This document shows positions 45,839-57,900 of a DNA stretch of 64,000 bases, in pieces; position 1 is the first letter of the stretch, and each line of letters starts with the position of its first letter. The notes beneath the pieces were generated by a model. It was given only the letters and a program-made list of their open reading frames with translations, had not been told where the DNA came from and made no database searches. Origin of the DNA: Actinostola sp. cb2023 (Eukaryota > Cnidaria > Anthozoa > Actiniaria > Actinostolidae); assembly GCA_033675265.1 (NCBI GenBank), contig JAUJYZ010000032.1, positions 98,501-162,500 of the forward strand, written 5' to 3'. The translations under genes and the position numbers were made by a program.

Positions 45839-47265
45839 GTGTCATACTGAAAAAGTTTGATTGGATGAGATGCATCTGTACGCTTTTTGATTGGTTCAGA
45901 AAGGAAGCCATTTGAGTGTCACGATACTGTGCAGTGTCATACTGAAAGAGTTTGATTGGATGAGATGCATCTGCAAGCTTTTTGATTGGTTCAGAAAGGA
46001 AGCCATTTGAGTGTCACGGTACTGTGCAGTGTCATACTGAAAGAGTTTGATTGGATGAGATACATCTGTACGCTTTTTGATTGGTTCAGAAAGGAAGCCA
46101 TTTGAGTGTCACGGTACTGTGCAGTGTCATACTGAAAGAGTTTGATTGGATGAGATGCATCTGTATGCTTTTTGATTGGTTCAGAAAGGAAGCCATTTGA
46201 GTGTCACGGTACTGTGCAGTGTCATACTGAAAGAGTTTGATTGGATGAGATGCATCTGTACGCTTTTTGATTGGTTCAGAAAGGAAGCCATTTGAGTGTC
46301 ACGGTACTGTGCAGTGTCATACTGAAACAGTTTGATTGGATGAGATGCATCTGTACGCTTTTTGATTGGTTCAGAAAGGAAGCCATTTGAGTGTCACGGT
46401 ACTGTGTAGTGTCATACTGAAAGAGTTTGATTGGATGAGATGCATCTACGCTTTTTGATTGGTTCAGAAAGGAAGCCATTTGAGTGTCACGGTACTGTGC
46501 AGTGTCATACTGAAAGAGTTTGATTGGATGAGATGCATCTGTATGCTTTTTGATTGGTTCAGAAAGGAAGCCATTTGAGTGTCACGGTACTGTGCAGTGT
46601 CATACTGAAAGAGTTTGATTGGATGAGATGCATCTGTGTACGCTTTTTGATTGGTTCAGAAAAGAAGCCATTTGAGTGTCACGGTACTGTGTAGTGTCAT
46701 ACTGAAAGAGTTTGATTGGATGAGATGCATCTGTGTACGCTTTTTGATTGGTTCAGAAAAGAAGCCATTTGAGTGTCACGGTACTGTGTAGTGTCATACT
46801 GAAAGAGTTTGATTGGATGAGATGCATCTGTACGCTTTTTGATTGGTTCAGAAAGGAAGCCATTTGAGTGTCACGGTACTGTGCAGTGTCATACTGAAAG
46901 AGTTTGATTGGATGAGATGCATCTGTGTACGCTTTTTGATTGGTTCAGAAAAGAAGCCATTTGAGTGTCACGGTACTGTGTAGTGTCATACTGAAAGAGT
47001 TTGATTGGATGAGATGCATCTGTGTACGCTTTTTGATTGGTTCAGAAAGGAAGCCATTTGAGTGTCACGGTACTGTGCAGTGTCATACTGAAAGAGTTTG
47101 ATTGGATGAGATGCATCTGTGTACGCTTTTTGATTGGTTCAGAAAAGAAGCCATTTGAGTGTCACGGTACTGTGCAGTGTCATACTGAAAGAGTTTGATT
47201 GGATGAGATGCATCTGTGTACGCTTTTTGATTGGTTCAGAAAAGAAGCCATTTGAGTGTCATGGT
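45839..47265. repeat. 95-bp tandem array, about 15 units
   Basis: Unit gtgtcatactgaaagagttt, gattggatgagatgcatctg and on to gtgtcacggtactgtgca. Units differ slightly (tacgc, tgtacgc, tatgc). Each unit has two ATTGG (inverted CCAAT) motifs. The right end is the tip of the MITE family at 1798, so the array looks like an internally expanded MITE. Confidence 0.93.
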
Positions 47266-47792
47266 ACCACAGGGTTCCCACTCATACGAAAACGACTCTA
47301 ATGAAGCATGAAAGAGGTCCTGTGCAGAGATGCAATCACTTGGTTGTACTGGTGGTAAAATAATGGCTTTGTTCATCTATTATGATCATGATTTTTTAAT
47401 CATTTTTATTTTTTCTTCAAATAATTATTAAAAAATCATTGTACATTTAAAACCTATTTCATCACTAAAATCATTATTATTATTATAAATTATGCATGAC
47501 TTGTGCTATTTTAAAATACCTTCATTATTACTATTATTTACATCAAATATTAAAATACTTTAACTCTTCATTCTAAAATTCAAATCCACTATACAGAAAC
47601 AGATGGCCTTGACCTTAATGTGTGAAGCTGTTACCTGCTTTATTTATTTATTTTTTAAACAATTTTCCCCAAAGGCAGGTAGAAGATACAAAAGAACATG
47701 AAGTCCCCTACTAGCTAGGTAATCTACCCATCCCAACCCTTGTAACAACAAAAAACACCAACCCTCTATGTGAATGTACAATGTGAGTGGTA

Positions 47793-48106
47793 CAGTGGAA
47801 CCCAGCCTTACGGACACTGTCTTGGTTAATACGGACACAGTTTAAATTACAGACATGTTGGTCTGTCCCAGTTGAATCGAAACCCATACAAATGCCTATA
47901 AAATATACCCATTTAATACGGACATCTGGTTAATATGGACATTGCATCTCGTCCCGATGGTGTCCGTATTAATACTAATAATAATAATAACTGTTTATTT
48001 AAGTGTCCAATGCATTCTAGCGCTTGCGCACTAATTGGGGGACACTGTACTCTCACACACACTACCACTACATTCTAACATAATTCTAATTAACCGGGTT
48101 CCACTG
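47793..48106. mobile_element. TA-flanked MITE with CAGTGGAACCC ends (Tigger/pogo-like), copy A
   Basis: CAGTGGAACCCAGCC and CGGGTTCCACTG flanked by TA. gtgtccgtattaatac and cggacac motifs in the interior. Its counterpart in copy B is 52534-52851, so it was present before the duplication. Confidence 0.85.
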
Positions 48107-48272
48107 TACTGATTTAGGGCCACCATCTCTGTCTGTATAGTGGATTTGATGAAGACATTGGCCAGGAAACAGTCCACATGTATATGTACATATGAACAGT
48201 ATATAAGGGAATATTATATCAACATTATCATCATTATTATCACCATCATATCACTATCATCATTTACTAAAG

Positions 48273-48428
48273 CCTGGTCCTCACTAGCCGGCGACATAAG
48301 CACAAGCAACATACGCAGACTCAGGACACCATTTATGCAATAGGTGTGACAAAAGACAAGTGGCGTTAATAAGCAATGCATTACTGAGTCTGCATATGTT
48401 GCTTGTGCTTGTGTCGCTAGTGACCAGT
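48273..48428. mobile_element. Hairpin MITE (ctggtcctcactagc), copy A
   Basis: cacaagcaacatacgcagac and gtctgcatatgttgcttgtg are inverted arms. Counterpart at 53017-53174. Confidence 0.8.
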
Positions 48429-48429
48429 C

Positions 48430-48790
48430 TTAACATCACAAGTACAATGAACACCATCAGCATCTCACTGTCCATCATCACCAAAATCATTATTTACCTA
48501 CATCATCATCATTATTATCATCAGCATCAGCAGCATTATCACCACTGTCATCATAATCATTTAATGACATTGTTAGTATTATCATCACCATCATTGTCAT
48601 CATAATCATTTAGTGACATCACTGTGATCATAAGTATTATCATCATCATCATAATTAGGGCTATATATACTTACAGTACCTATTATGGCAATAATATAAA
48701 TCCCATTTTTATCATAATTATTAAAACTATTATGATTAAATATAATAATAATTACATTACGGTGGAGTACATCATTTATAATAGGTCCTT
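48430..48790. repeat. ATC/ATT simple-repeat region downstream of the ephrin stop
   Basis: catcatcattattatcatca-type degenerate trinucleotide repeats and AT-rich sequence, in the 3' UTR or just beyond it. Confidence 0.7.
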
Positions 48791-48791
48791 G

Positions 48792-48937
48792 TCATTTAAC
48801 TTCATCATATATATCATTGTAGCTTACAAAACCTGTAACATTGGTCAATGTAGTGTCGTTACTTATTGTTGAAAATGGGCGCTGTTTTGTATTAATTGAT
48901 GTTATGCTACTTCTGTTAAACTGATCAATGAAACTTC
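48792..48937 (-). CDS. Ephrin cytoplasmic-tail exon, copy A
   Basis: 146 nt incl. TGA at 48794-48792. Tail of about 48 residues rich in Ser/Thr/Asn ending [10 protein letters not shown]; the two tyrosines are candidate phosphorylation sites as in ephrin-B tails. It lacks the exact YYKV PDZ ligand of vertebrate ephrin-B. Confidence 0.85.
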
Positions 48938-51900
48938 CTGAAATGAAAAGAAATCATTTTATTTCACAATCTAACAATATTCTTGAGGGTGCAATGTGGT
49001 CAATTTTAATTCTTATTTCCCGTAAAAAGGAGTTACACATTTGCATAATTCTGTGACCATTTATATGGCTATGTAGTGTCGAGCGATAAAAGATGTACAC
49101 TCATCAGCACAGATGAGCATGTTGATCGCATGATCAGCTATACGGTTGCTACATGACCCTGAGGCAGCACGACTGTCAGTGCTAGCCCAATTTCAACTTA
49201 GACTAAATATTCATACATTTAGCCACTTAATAATAATAATAATCTGTAATGAAAACCTTGCAGATGTTCCAGAGAAACATTGAAGTGAATTATGTATGTC
49301 GACATTACATCAATAAACTTGGTCATGACAGTTAGGGGTATCGAATGGTCAAGGCGAGACTTTGCGAGACTCGGAGACAAGGCATATCCCATGCACAGAA
49401 TATCTTGCATATCCCCAGGTGCAACAACTTGCAGAACAAAAGACAGTGCCAATCTCTTGGTACTATATTTATAACTCATAATGAACAACAACACAAGAGA
49501 GAGAGAGAGAGAGAGAATAAAATATGTACAGCACTTGAAGAGTGTAAACTTACCTTTATGTCTTCTAATGATATTATGTCCTTTTGATTTGATCTTTGCT
49601 GCATACACACCAATAAGCAATCCAAGAACACAACCAAAAATAAAAATGGCAAGAAAAATACCAACAACAGCACCCACACTTAACGTTCCTAGAGCATTTA
49701 TAGCAACTGATGTTCTTTCTGTAAAGTTTAGGAAAAAAATACAATCACCGTCACTGAAGAACTCATTACGACTGGCAAAAGATGAGCCACAAAATAATGC
49801 TGTTCAGAAGTTGGGGGAAAGTCATCTAGTAAGTGACTTGAGATGAAAATCCAAATTCTCATTTGAAATTCAAAGAGTCTAAAAGAGAATTCAGTTGTTG
49901 ATCAAAGTTCACTTTAATTCACTGTGGTCACGTATGTGGGTTACTTCGTGTTGCGGTCAATTGAAAATGTTCGGACATTGTTGTGGTTTTGCTGTACGAA
50001 CTTACTAATAATATTTTTGTCTAAATTATCGAACTTGTTATTTTATCGTTCACATTATTTTCTCTGGGATTCTCATTGGTCGAGAGACGACTACATCACA
50101 CTGCAGATAACTTCCCTCGAATAAGTGCATGTTTTCGTTCTCCTCGACAATGGCAGCTCGATTTTTCCAGAGTTGTTGCTTTAGGTGAGAGAATATAACG
50201 TGAATGATAAAACAATTATTGAACTTGGTTTTTGCAAAATATCATGATTTTATCAGTGTCTCGCAGATAATTATTTGCCTCTGCCGATTATTTGGTTCCC
50301 TAAATGTGAGCAAAAATAGTTTGGGTAAGTAAAAAAAAACAAAAAAAAAACAACAACAACAACAACAACAAAAAAGTATAGAGAATATGGTTTTGATATT
50401 ATTGATATATAGAGTTTTCTTCAAGCGCCTCACCGGCAGCACACACTTAAATTAGCTCCGTATTTTTTGATATTTTCTTAACCCTTTGACACCCAGAGAT
50501 TTTTGAGTTTTTTAGCGATTTTCTGGACCTAAATCACGTCATAGGAAATTTCGATTCCATATAAGGGGTTTCCATGGAAATCTTGACAGTTCTGAATGCC
50601 TGTGGGCTCGCGTCTTCACGTGTTCTGCCTTTCTTCTTGGGAGCTCGTAGGGGCTAGTAGTAATCACTACTCGAAAAGGCCAATTTTGCATTTTTAGAGT
50701 GTTTATAGCCATTATTCACCACAGAAGCCCCCAGGACAGCATCATTAAGCTTGACTGGTGTGGTAGAGACCGTTCTCCTGGAAGAACTCAGGAGGAAGAT
50801 ACGAATTCACGAACACATTTCGGCAGCTCGATCAAATTTTCCAAAATGGCGGTCTCAATTGTGAAATCGTCTCTCTGGTCTTTCTGTGTTGGATTCCAGG
50901 ACCTACAAAGGCATTTTTGGCGACTTTGGACTTGTAAAGAATGCAACCGGTGCAATATTTTGCCTGTAGGACCGAGTGGCTCGACACTCTATATATTCTT
51001 AAAAAACAGAGATTCGGGGAGATCTATGCCGAAATTCCCGGATGTTTCCCGGCATCCTTTTCGGGCGTGCAGAAGGAAAACACGTGTTAGCGAAAGTGGT
51101 CCTAAGGAAATGGCTATTGTTCGGCGAGTTAAGGAAAAGAGAGGGCAAAATTCCCGACTATATCAAGAAGAGAGATGGAAGTTTGCTGAGAAAGTGGCGT
51201 TTTGTTTCGCAAGGATGTATTTTGGAAGAAAATCCAAGTCAAATGTCGGTCATTTTCGAGGTGTAAAATTGCGTCAAAAACAGGCATTTTTGATTTTTAT
51301 GGCAAACAAATTGAACTAATGCCCAGAAATCGGACCTGTAATTCAGTTTACTTGAGGTTAAAATATGAAGAGTTATCTAGTTGTCACTAATAACTGGCCA
51401 TGAGATCGATGTTACGAAAATTCAGAAAGTTAGAATTTTTCAAAGCAGTATCGATTTTTACGGGCGGTTTCGGGCGCCGTGGGAGTCAAAGGGTTAACTC
51501 AGTTTTCTATTCAATTCAATTCAATGAAATACAAATTGTACCAGTAGTTGTTCATACGTATTTGTAATGCAATAATGGCTAAACTTCAGGTAGTTTTTGA
51601 AAGATTGTAATACCTAAATATAATAAACTTATAAACATTATTTTTGTGAATTTGACTATTAAAATTCAGTATTATTACAAGGATGTACGTGTTGGCATAA
51701 TAGTAATTTCTGTACGAGTGGGAAAGTTATGGTGTAGTGTCATACTGAAAGAGTTTGATTGGATGAGATGCATCTGTACGCTTTTTGATTGGTTCAGAAA
51801 GGAAGCCATTTGAGTGTCACGGTACTGTGCAGTGTCATACTGAAAGAGTTTGATTGGATGAGATGCATCTGTACGCTTTTTGATTGGTTCAGAAAGGAAG

Positions 51901-54900
51901 CCATTTGAGTGTCACGGTACTGTGCAGTGTCATACTGAAAGAGTTTGATTGGATGAGATGCATCTACGCTTTTTGATTGGTTCAGAAAGGAAGCCATTTG
52001 AGTGTCACGGTACCACAGGGTTCCCACTCATACAAAAACGACTCGAATGAAGCATGAAAGGTCCTGTGCAGAGATGCAATCACTTGGTTGTACTGGTGGT
52101 AAAATAATGGCTTTGTTCATCTATTATGATTATGATTTTTTAATCATTTTTATTTTTTCTTCAAATAATTATTAAAAAATCATTGTACATTTAAAAACTA
52201 TTTCATCACTAAAATCATTATTATTATTATAAATTATGCATGACTTGAGCTATTTTAAAATACCTTCATTATTATTATTATTTACATCAAATATTAAAAT
52301 ACTTTAACTCTTCATTCTAAAATTCAAATCCACTATACAGAAACAGATGGCCTTGACCTTAATGTGTGAAGCTGTTACCTGCTTTATTTATTTATTTATT
52401 TATTTAACAATTTTCCCCAAAGGCAGGTAGAAGATACAAAAGAACATGAAGTCCCCTACTAGCTAGGTAATCTACCCATCCCAACCCTTGTAAAAAAACA
52501 CCAACCCTCTATGAATGTACAATGTGAGTGGTACAGTGGAACCCAGCCTTACGGACACTATCTTGGTTAATACGGACACAGTTTAAATTACAGACATGTT
52601 GGTCTGTCCCAGTTGAATCGAAACCCATACAAATGCCTATAAAATATACCCATTTAATACGGACATCTGGTTAATATGGACATTGCATCTCGTCCCGATG
52701 GTGTCCGTATTAATACTAATAATAATAATAACTGTTTATTTAAGTGTCCAATGCATTCTAGCGCTTGCGCACTAATTGGGAGACACTGTACTCTCACACA
52801 CACTACCACTACATTCTAATATAACTAATTCTAATTAACTGGGTTCCACTGTACTGATTTAGGGCCACCATCTCTGTCTGTATAGTGGATTCGATGAAGA
52901 CATTGGCCAGGAAACAGTACACATGTATATGTACATATGAACAGTATATAAGGGAATATTATATCATCATTATCATCATTATTATCACCATCATATCACT
53001 GTCATCATTTACTAAAGCCTGGTCCTCACTAGCCGGCGACATAAGCACAAGCAACATATGCAGACTCAGGACACCATTTATGCAATAGGTGTGACAAAAG
53101 ACAAGTGGCATTAATAAGCAATGCATTACTGAGTCTGCGTATGTTGCTTGTGCTTGTGTCGCTAGTGACCAGGCTTAAAGTGCTACTTAGACGAAAATCG
53201 ATCGAAGTTTAATTTAGCTGAAACTTCATTGAATAATTCTTCAATGGTCTAATAATAACTAGTTGAAATCTTTTTTCGATATACCAGAGGGAAGTACTAT
53301 ATTTTCATGAATCTTTAGAGGTGTCAGTGACGTCATCTACTCAACCCAACATTCAGCTCCATACATTTCTTTGTATTTTGTGAGTGAAAATATCTCAATA
53401 TTTTGTTCAGATAACAGCTCTGCATTGAAGACAACTGGTCAAACAATCAATCCTAAGCACAAATAATGTAAGAAAACTCCTTCACCCAAACTTTTAGCTT
53501 CATAGAAATAAAATAATTCAAGAAACTAAACACAAAGAAATGTATGGAGCGAAGCTGTGTTGATTGTTAGGGTTGAGTAGATGACCTCACTGACACTTCT
53601 AAAGATTCATAAAAATGTAATACTTCCCATAGGAATTTTGAGAAAACACATTAACCAGTAATTGTATGGCTCTTTGAGATTATTTCAGTGAAGTTTCAGC
53701 TAAATTAAACTTCGATCGATTTTCGTCTAAGTAGCACTTTAACATCACAAGTACAATGAACACCATCAGCATCTCACTGTCCATCATCACCAAAATCATT
53801 AATAACCTAGATCATCATAATTATTATCATCAGCATCAGCAGCATTATCACCACTGTCATCATAATCATTTAATGACATTGTTAGTATTATCATCACCAT
53901 CATTGTCATCATAATCATTTAGTGACATCACTGTGATCATAAGTATTATCATCATCATCATAATTAAGGCTATACTTACAGTACCTATTATGGCAATAAT
54001 ATAAATCCCATTTTTATCATAATTATTAAAACTATTATGATTAAATATAATAATAATTACATTACGGTGGAGTACATCATTTATAATAGGTCCTTGTCAT
54101 TTAACTTCATCATATATATCATTGTAGCTTACAAAACCTGTAACATTGGTCAATGTAGTGTCGTTACTTATTGTTGAAAATGGGCGCTGTTTTGTATTAA
54201 TTGATGTTATGCTACTTCTGTTAAACTGATCAATGAAACTTCCTGAAATGAAAAGAAATCATTTTATTTCACAATCTAACAATATTCTTGAGGGTGCAAT
54301 GTGGTCAATTTTAATTCTTATTTCCCGTAAAAAGGAGTTACACATTTGCATAATTCTGTGACCATTTATATGGCTATGCAGCGTCAAGCGATAAAAGACG
54401 TTATATACATGTATACTCATCAGCACAGATGAGCTACTGTAGATGATCGCATGATCAGCTATATGGGTGCTACATGACCCTGAGACAGCACGACTGTCAG
54501 TGCTAGCCCAACATCAACTTAGCCTAAATATTCAGACATTTAGCCACTTTTAAAATAATAATAATAATCTGTAATGAAAACCTTGCAGATGTTCCAGAGA
54601 AACAAAGTGAATTATGTATGTCAACATTAGGGGTATCGAATGGTCAAGGCGAGACTTTGCAAGACAAGGCATATTTTTGCGAGCACGAAAGAGAGAAAGA
54701 GTGAGAGAAAATGTACCCCATGCACAGAATATCTTGCATATCCCCAGGTGCAACAACTTGCAGAACAAAAGACAGTGCCAATCACTTCAATGGTACTATA
54801 ACTCTTAATGAGCAACAACAATACAATTAGTATAGGAAATACCACAGTTCGAGAATAATTAATGAAAAATACCACGCGTATTTGATGAAAGTGGCTTAAT

Positions 54901-57900
54901 ACCACGAGTGCGTAGCACGAGTGGTATTCAGCCACTTTCATCAAATACAAGTGGTATTTTTCATTAATTCTTCGAGAACTAAGTGGTATTTCCTATTAAT
55001 AACACACCTACAAAAAATATGAGTTTCTTTATAGTAGCAAATCGAGCGTAATGCAATCACAACCACCAATAACTGATAAAATAGCACATATGCAATTTTC
55101 TTAATACTAAGAAAAAATCCACAGTCAATCGGCCAATCAGAAACGAGTATTTTTTGTAGGTGTGTTATTAAGAGAGAAAGGAGAGAGAATAAAATACGTA
55201 CAAATTGGTCATGTACTGCAGTGACTTGAAGAGTGTAAACTTACCTTTGCTTCTTCTAATATTGATCTGTCCTTTTGATTTGATCTTTGCTGCATACACA
55301 CCAATAAGCAATCCAAGAACACAACCAAAAATAAAAATGGCAAGAAAAATACCCAACAACAGCACCCACACTTAACGTTCCTAGAGCATTTATAGCAACT
55401 GATGTTCTTTCTGTAAAGATTAGGAAAAAATAAAAATCACCATCACTGCAGAACTCATTACGACTGGCAAAAGATCATGCTTGAGAATCCATCGGTGCTC
55501 TTCGGCGTGGGCTCGGATGAAACATCGCCCCGCCAGAGAACCGCTGGAGAACTTACCTGCTAAAACGACTTCTGGGGCGTGAGACAATGCTGGCTTCTGA
55601 TTGACCCTATTTTTTGCCACAAAAAATAGGGCCAATCAGAGCTCAGCCATATTAAAATGGACGCTGTTGGGAAAAATCAGTGTTGACAGCTAATGAAAGG
55701 ACTGTTGAAAGATGGATCCAAGAGATCAAAGTTGTTTACAAGATATCTAAAAATATTTATGCACTTCAGTCATTCCCTGCACGGTTTATAGTCAGACAGA
55801 CGTTCATAGAAAATTGAAGCAATGTTTTTTCGATAAAAGTTTCAATATCAACTGATATTGCTGGAGTTAGACGGCAGAGAAATCCTGAACATGCCTGAAC
55901 GGCAAAAGACGTGTCCAGATTTTGTTTTAAAGTCTGGAAGATTTGGTTGGAGACGACAAGTACGTTACCTTGTGTGACCAGAGTCTTCTTTTGACCTCCT
56001 TCCCGAGAGAGGGAGAGCGAGGTCAAAAAGAAGACTTACCTTTACAAGCTGTCAAACCGTAATGAGATTATGACTCTCCGTCCAGGTTGATGCGCTCGAG
56101 TGCATATCACGCCCCAGAAGTCGTTCTAGCAGGCAAGTTCTCCAGCGGTTGGCAAAAAATGAGCCACAAATGTGTTATGTTCAGAAGTTGGGGGAAAGTC
56201 ACCTAATAAGTGACTTGTGATGAAAATCTAAATTCTCATTTGAAATTCAAATAGAATTCAGTTTTTGACCAAAGATCACTTTAGTTCACCGATTTGACAC
56301 TGGTGCTCACGTATGTGGGTTAATACTTCATGTTACAGTCACGAAAATGTTCGGACATTGTCGTGGTTTTGCTGGTCGAACTGACTAATTTTTGTCTAAC
56401 TTATAAAACTTGTTGTTTTATTTGGTTCCGTAACTGTGAGCAAAAATATTTTGGGTAAGTATAGAGAAAATTATGTGGTTTTGGTATTATTTAGGCACCA
56501 AATAAAAAACAAAAACGAGTTTGATAATTTAGATGGAAATTGCCCTATACCATTATGAAGTAACAGCATATTTATGAGGGGACAGAATCATGAAGAATAG
56601 AAATCTGAACTAAATCTGCTCTGCTGAGGTTCGCTTGATTTCAAATTGGCTAGTTTCCAGATATTATGTCCATCTATGCTTTTCCCACAATATTTACTGT
56701 GTTTGGTGACTTTTATCACTTTCAGACCGTCTGTAAAATACATTTATTTGGGAAATCCTTTGTGTTGTTGCTGTTTTGTCCCCCTCTCGCGACCATGATC
56801 CTTAGCGTTTAAACAATAGATTGTTTTGATGTGACGTCATAGTGATATAGGGCAATTAGTAAGTTCATACAGCAAAACTACAAATTTATAAATAAAATTA
56901 AAAATCAATGTCTGCACATTTTCGTGACTGTAACATGAAGTAACCAACGTGAATGAAAGTCACAATATAATCAGCATCATACTCACTGTCTTTCTTTGGG
57001 GTAACGGTGTCATTATTATTAGGCCTGCCTACTGTAGGTGTCGGCAGTATTTTACATGGTGTTGTTTGGTTCCCTAGACAACTATGACCTCCGTTTGAGG
57101 GTACAGGATTGTTACATTGCCGCGTCTGTGTTCCACTAGGTTCTGTGCATTCTCCCCAAGATGACCAACCTCCATTGGTTACTATGGTAACGACAAATAC
57201 AAAGAGTATGTTACGCTGGTCGTCGTTTTTGTTTGTTTGTCATATAGTGTCACTATAGCAACATGTATATACCCCAGTGACACCATTATGACACCATTTT
57301 AAGGCCAGGGCTCTCTGCAAGAACAACGTAAGTGATCTCTGATCTGGAAGGGGGGGGGGGGGGGGGAGTTAATCATCCCTGTTGCAGCCGGTGGCTGAAT
57401 TGCAAAGGTTGCAGCTCAATGTGGCTGAGTCGAAGGCATATAAAGGCGCACTATGCTGCCACCATACGACCCATGTCTGACCATGGAGCACAGCTCAGAT
57501 CAAATATTGTTCATTTTTATTGAGGGAGGAAAACTGGAGTACCCGGAGAAAAACCCTTGAAGCAAGGAAGAGAATGAACTAAGAAACTCAGCTCACATAA
57601 AGCGCCGCCCGGTCCAGGAATTGAACCAGGCACCACAGCGTTGAGAGGAGAGTGCTCTCATCACTCAACCACTCTTGCTCCCCAAAGATTTTGGTCACAA
57701 GTCACTTACTCTGTTCTTGCAGGGACCCCTTCATTTGTTTTATTTTTATACCTTTCTGCATAAATTACCTTTATTTCCATTTGGACACAATGGATCGGAT
57801 TGATCAATACAAACATAAAGCTTCATTTTCATGTTATGTGTTCGACATCTTCCTCCAACAAGATTCGAAACATTGTCTTTTGTACCATACGACGTATCTG

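Larger units (their letters stand above)
45605..50401. repeat. Tandem segmental duplication, copy A (distal ephrin terminal exons)
   Basis: Homologous to 51494-56493 over its whole length: same 95-bp array, same TA-flanked MITE, same hairpin, same two ephrin exons. They differ by scattered substitutions and by several insertions private to one copy. It carries the intact transmembrane exon. Confidence 0.92.
51494..56493. repeat. Tandem segmental duplication, copy B (proximal ephrin terminal exons)
   Basis: Begins ttaactcagttttctattca like copy A at 45605. It has only three 95-bp units and private insertions at 53179-53738, 54832-55170 and 55476-56150. Homology ends near 56493. Confidence 0.92.

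Noticed and set aside
45605..56493. Treating the two ephrin terminal-exon copies as two separate genes
   Set aside because: Only the transmembrane and tail exons are duplicated; no second ephrin or TSP1 exon is present between the copies.
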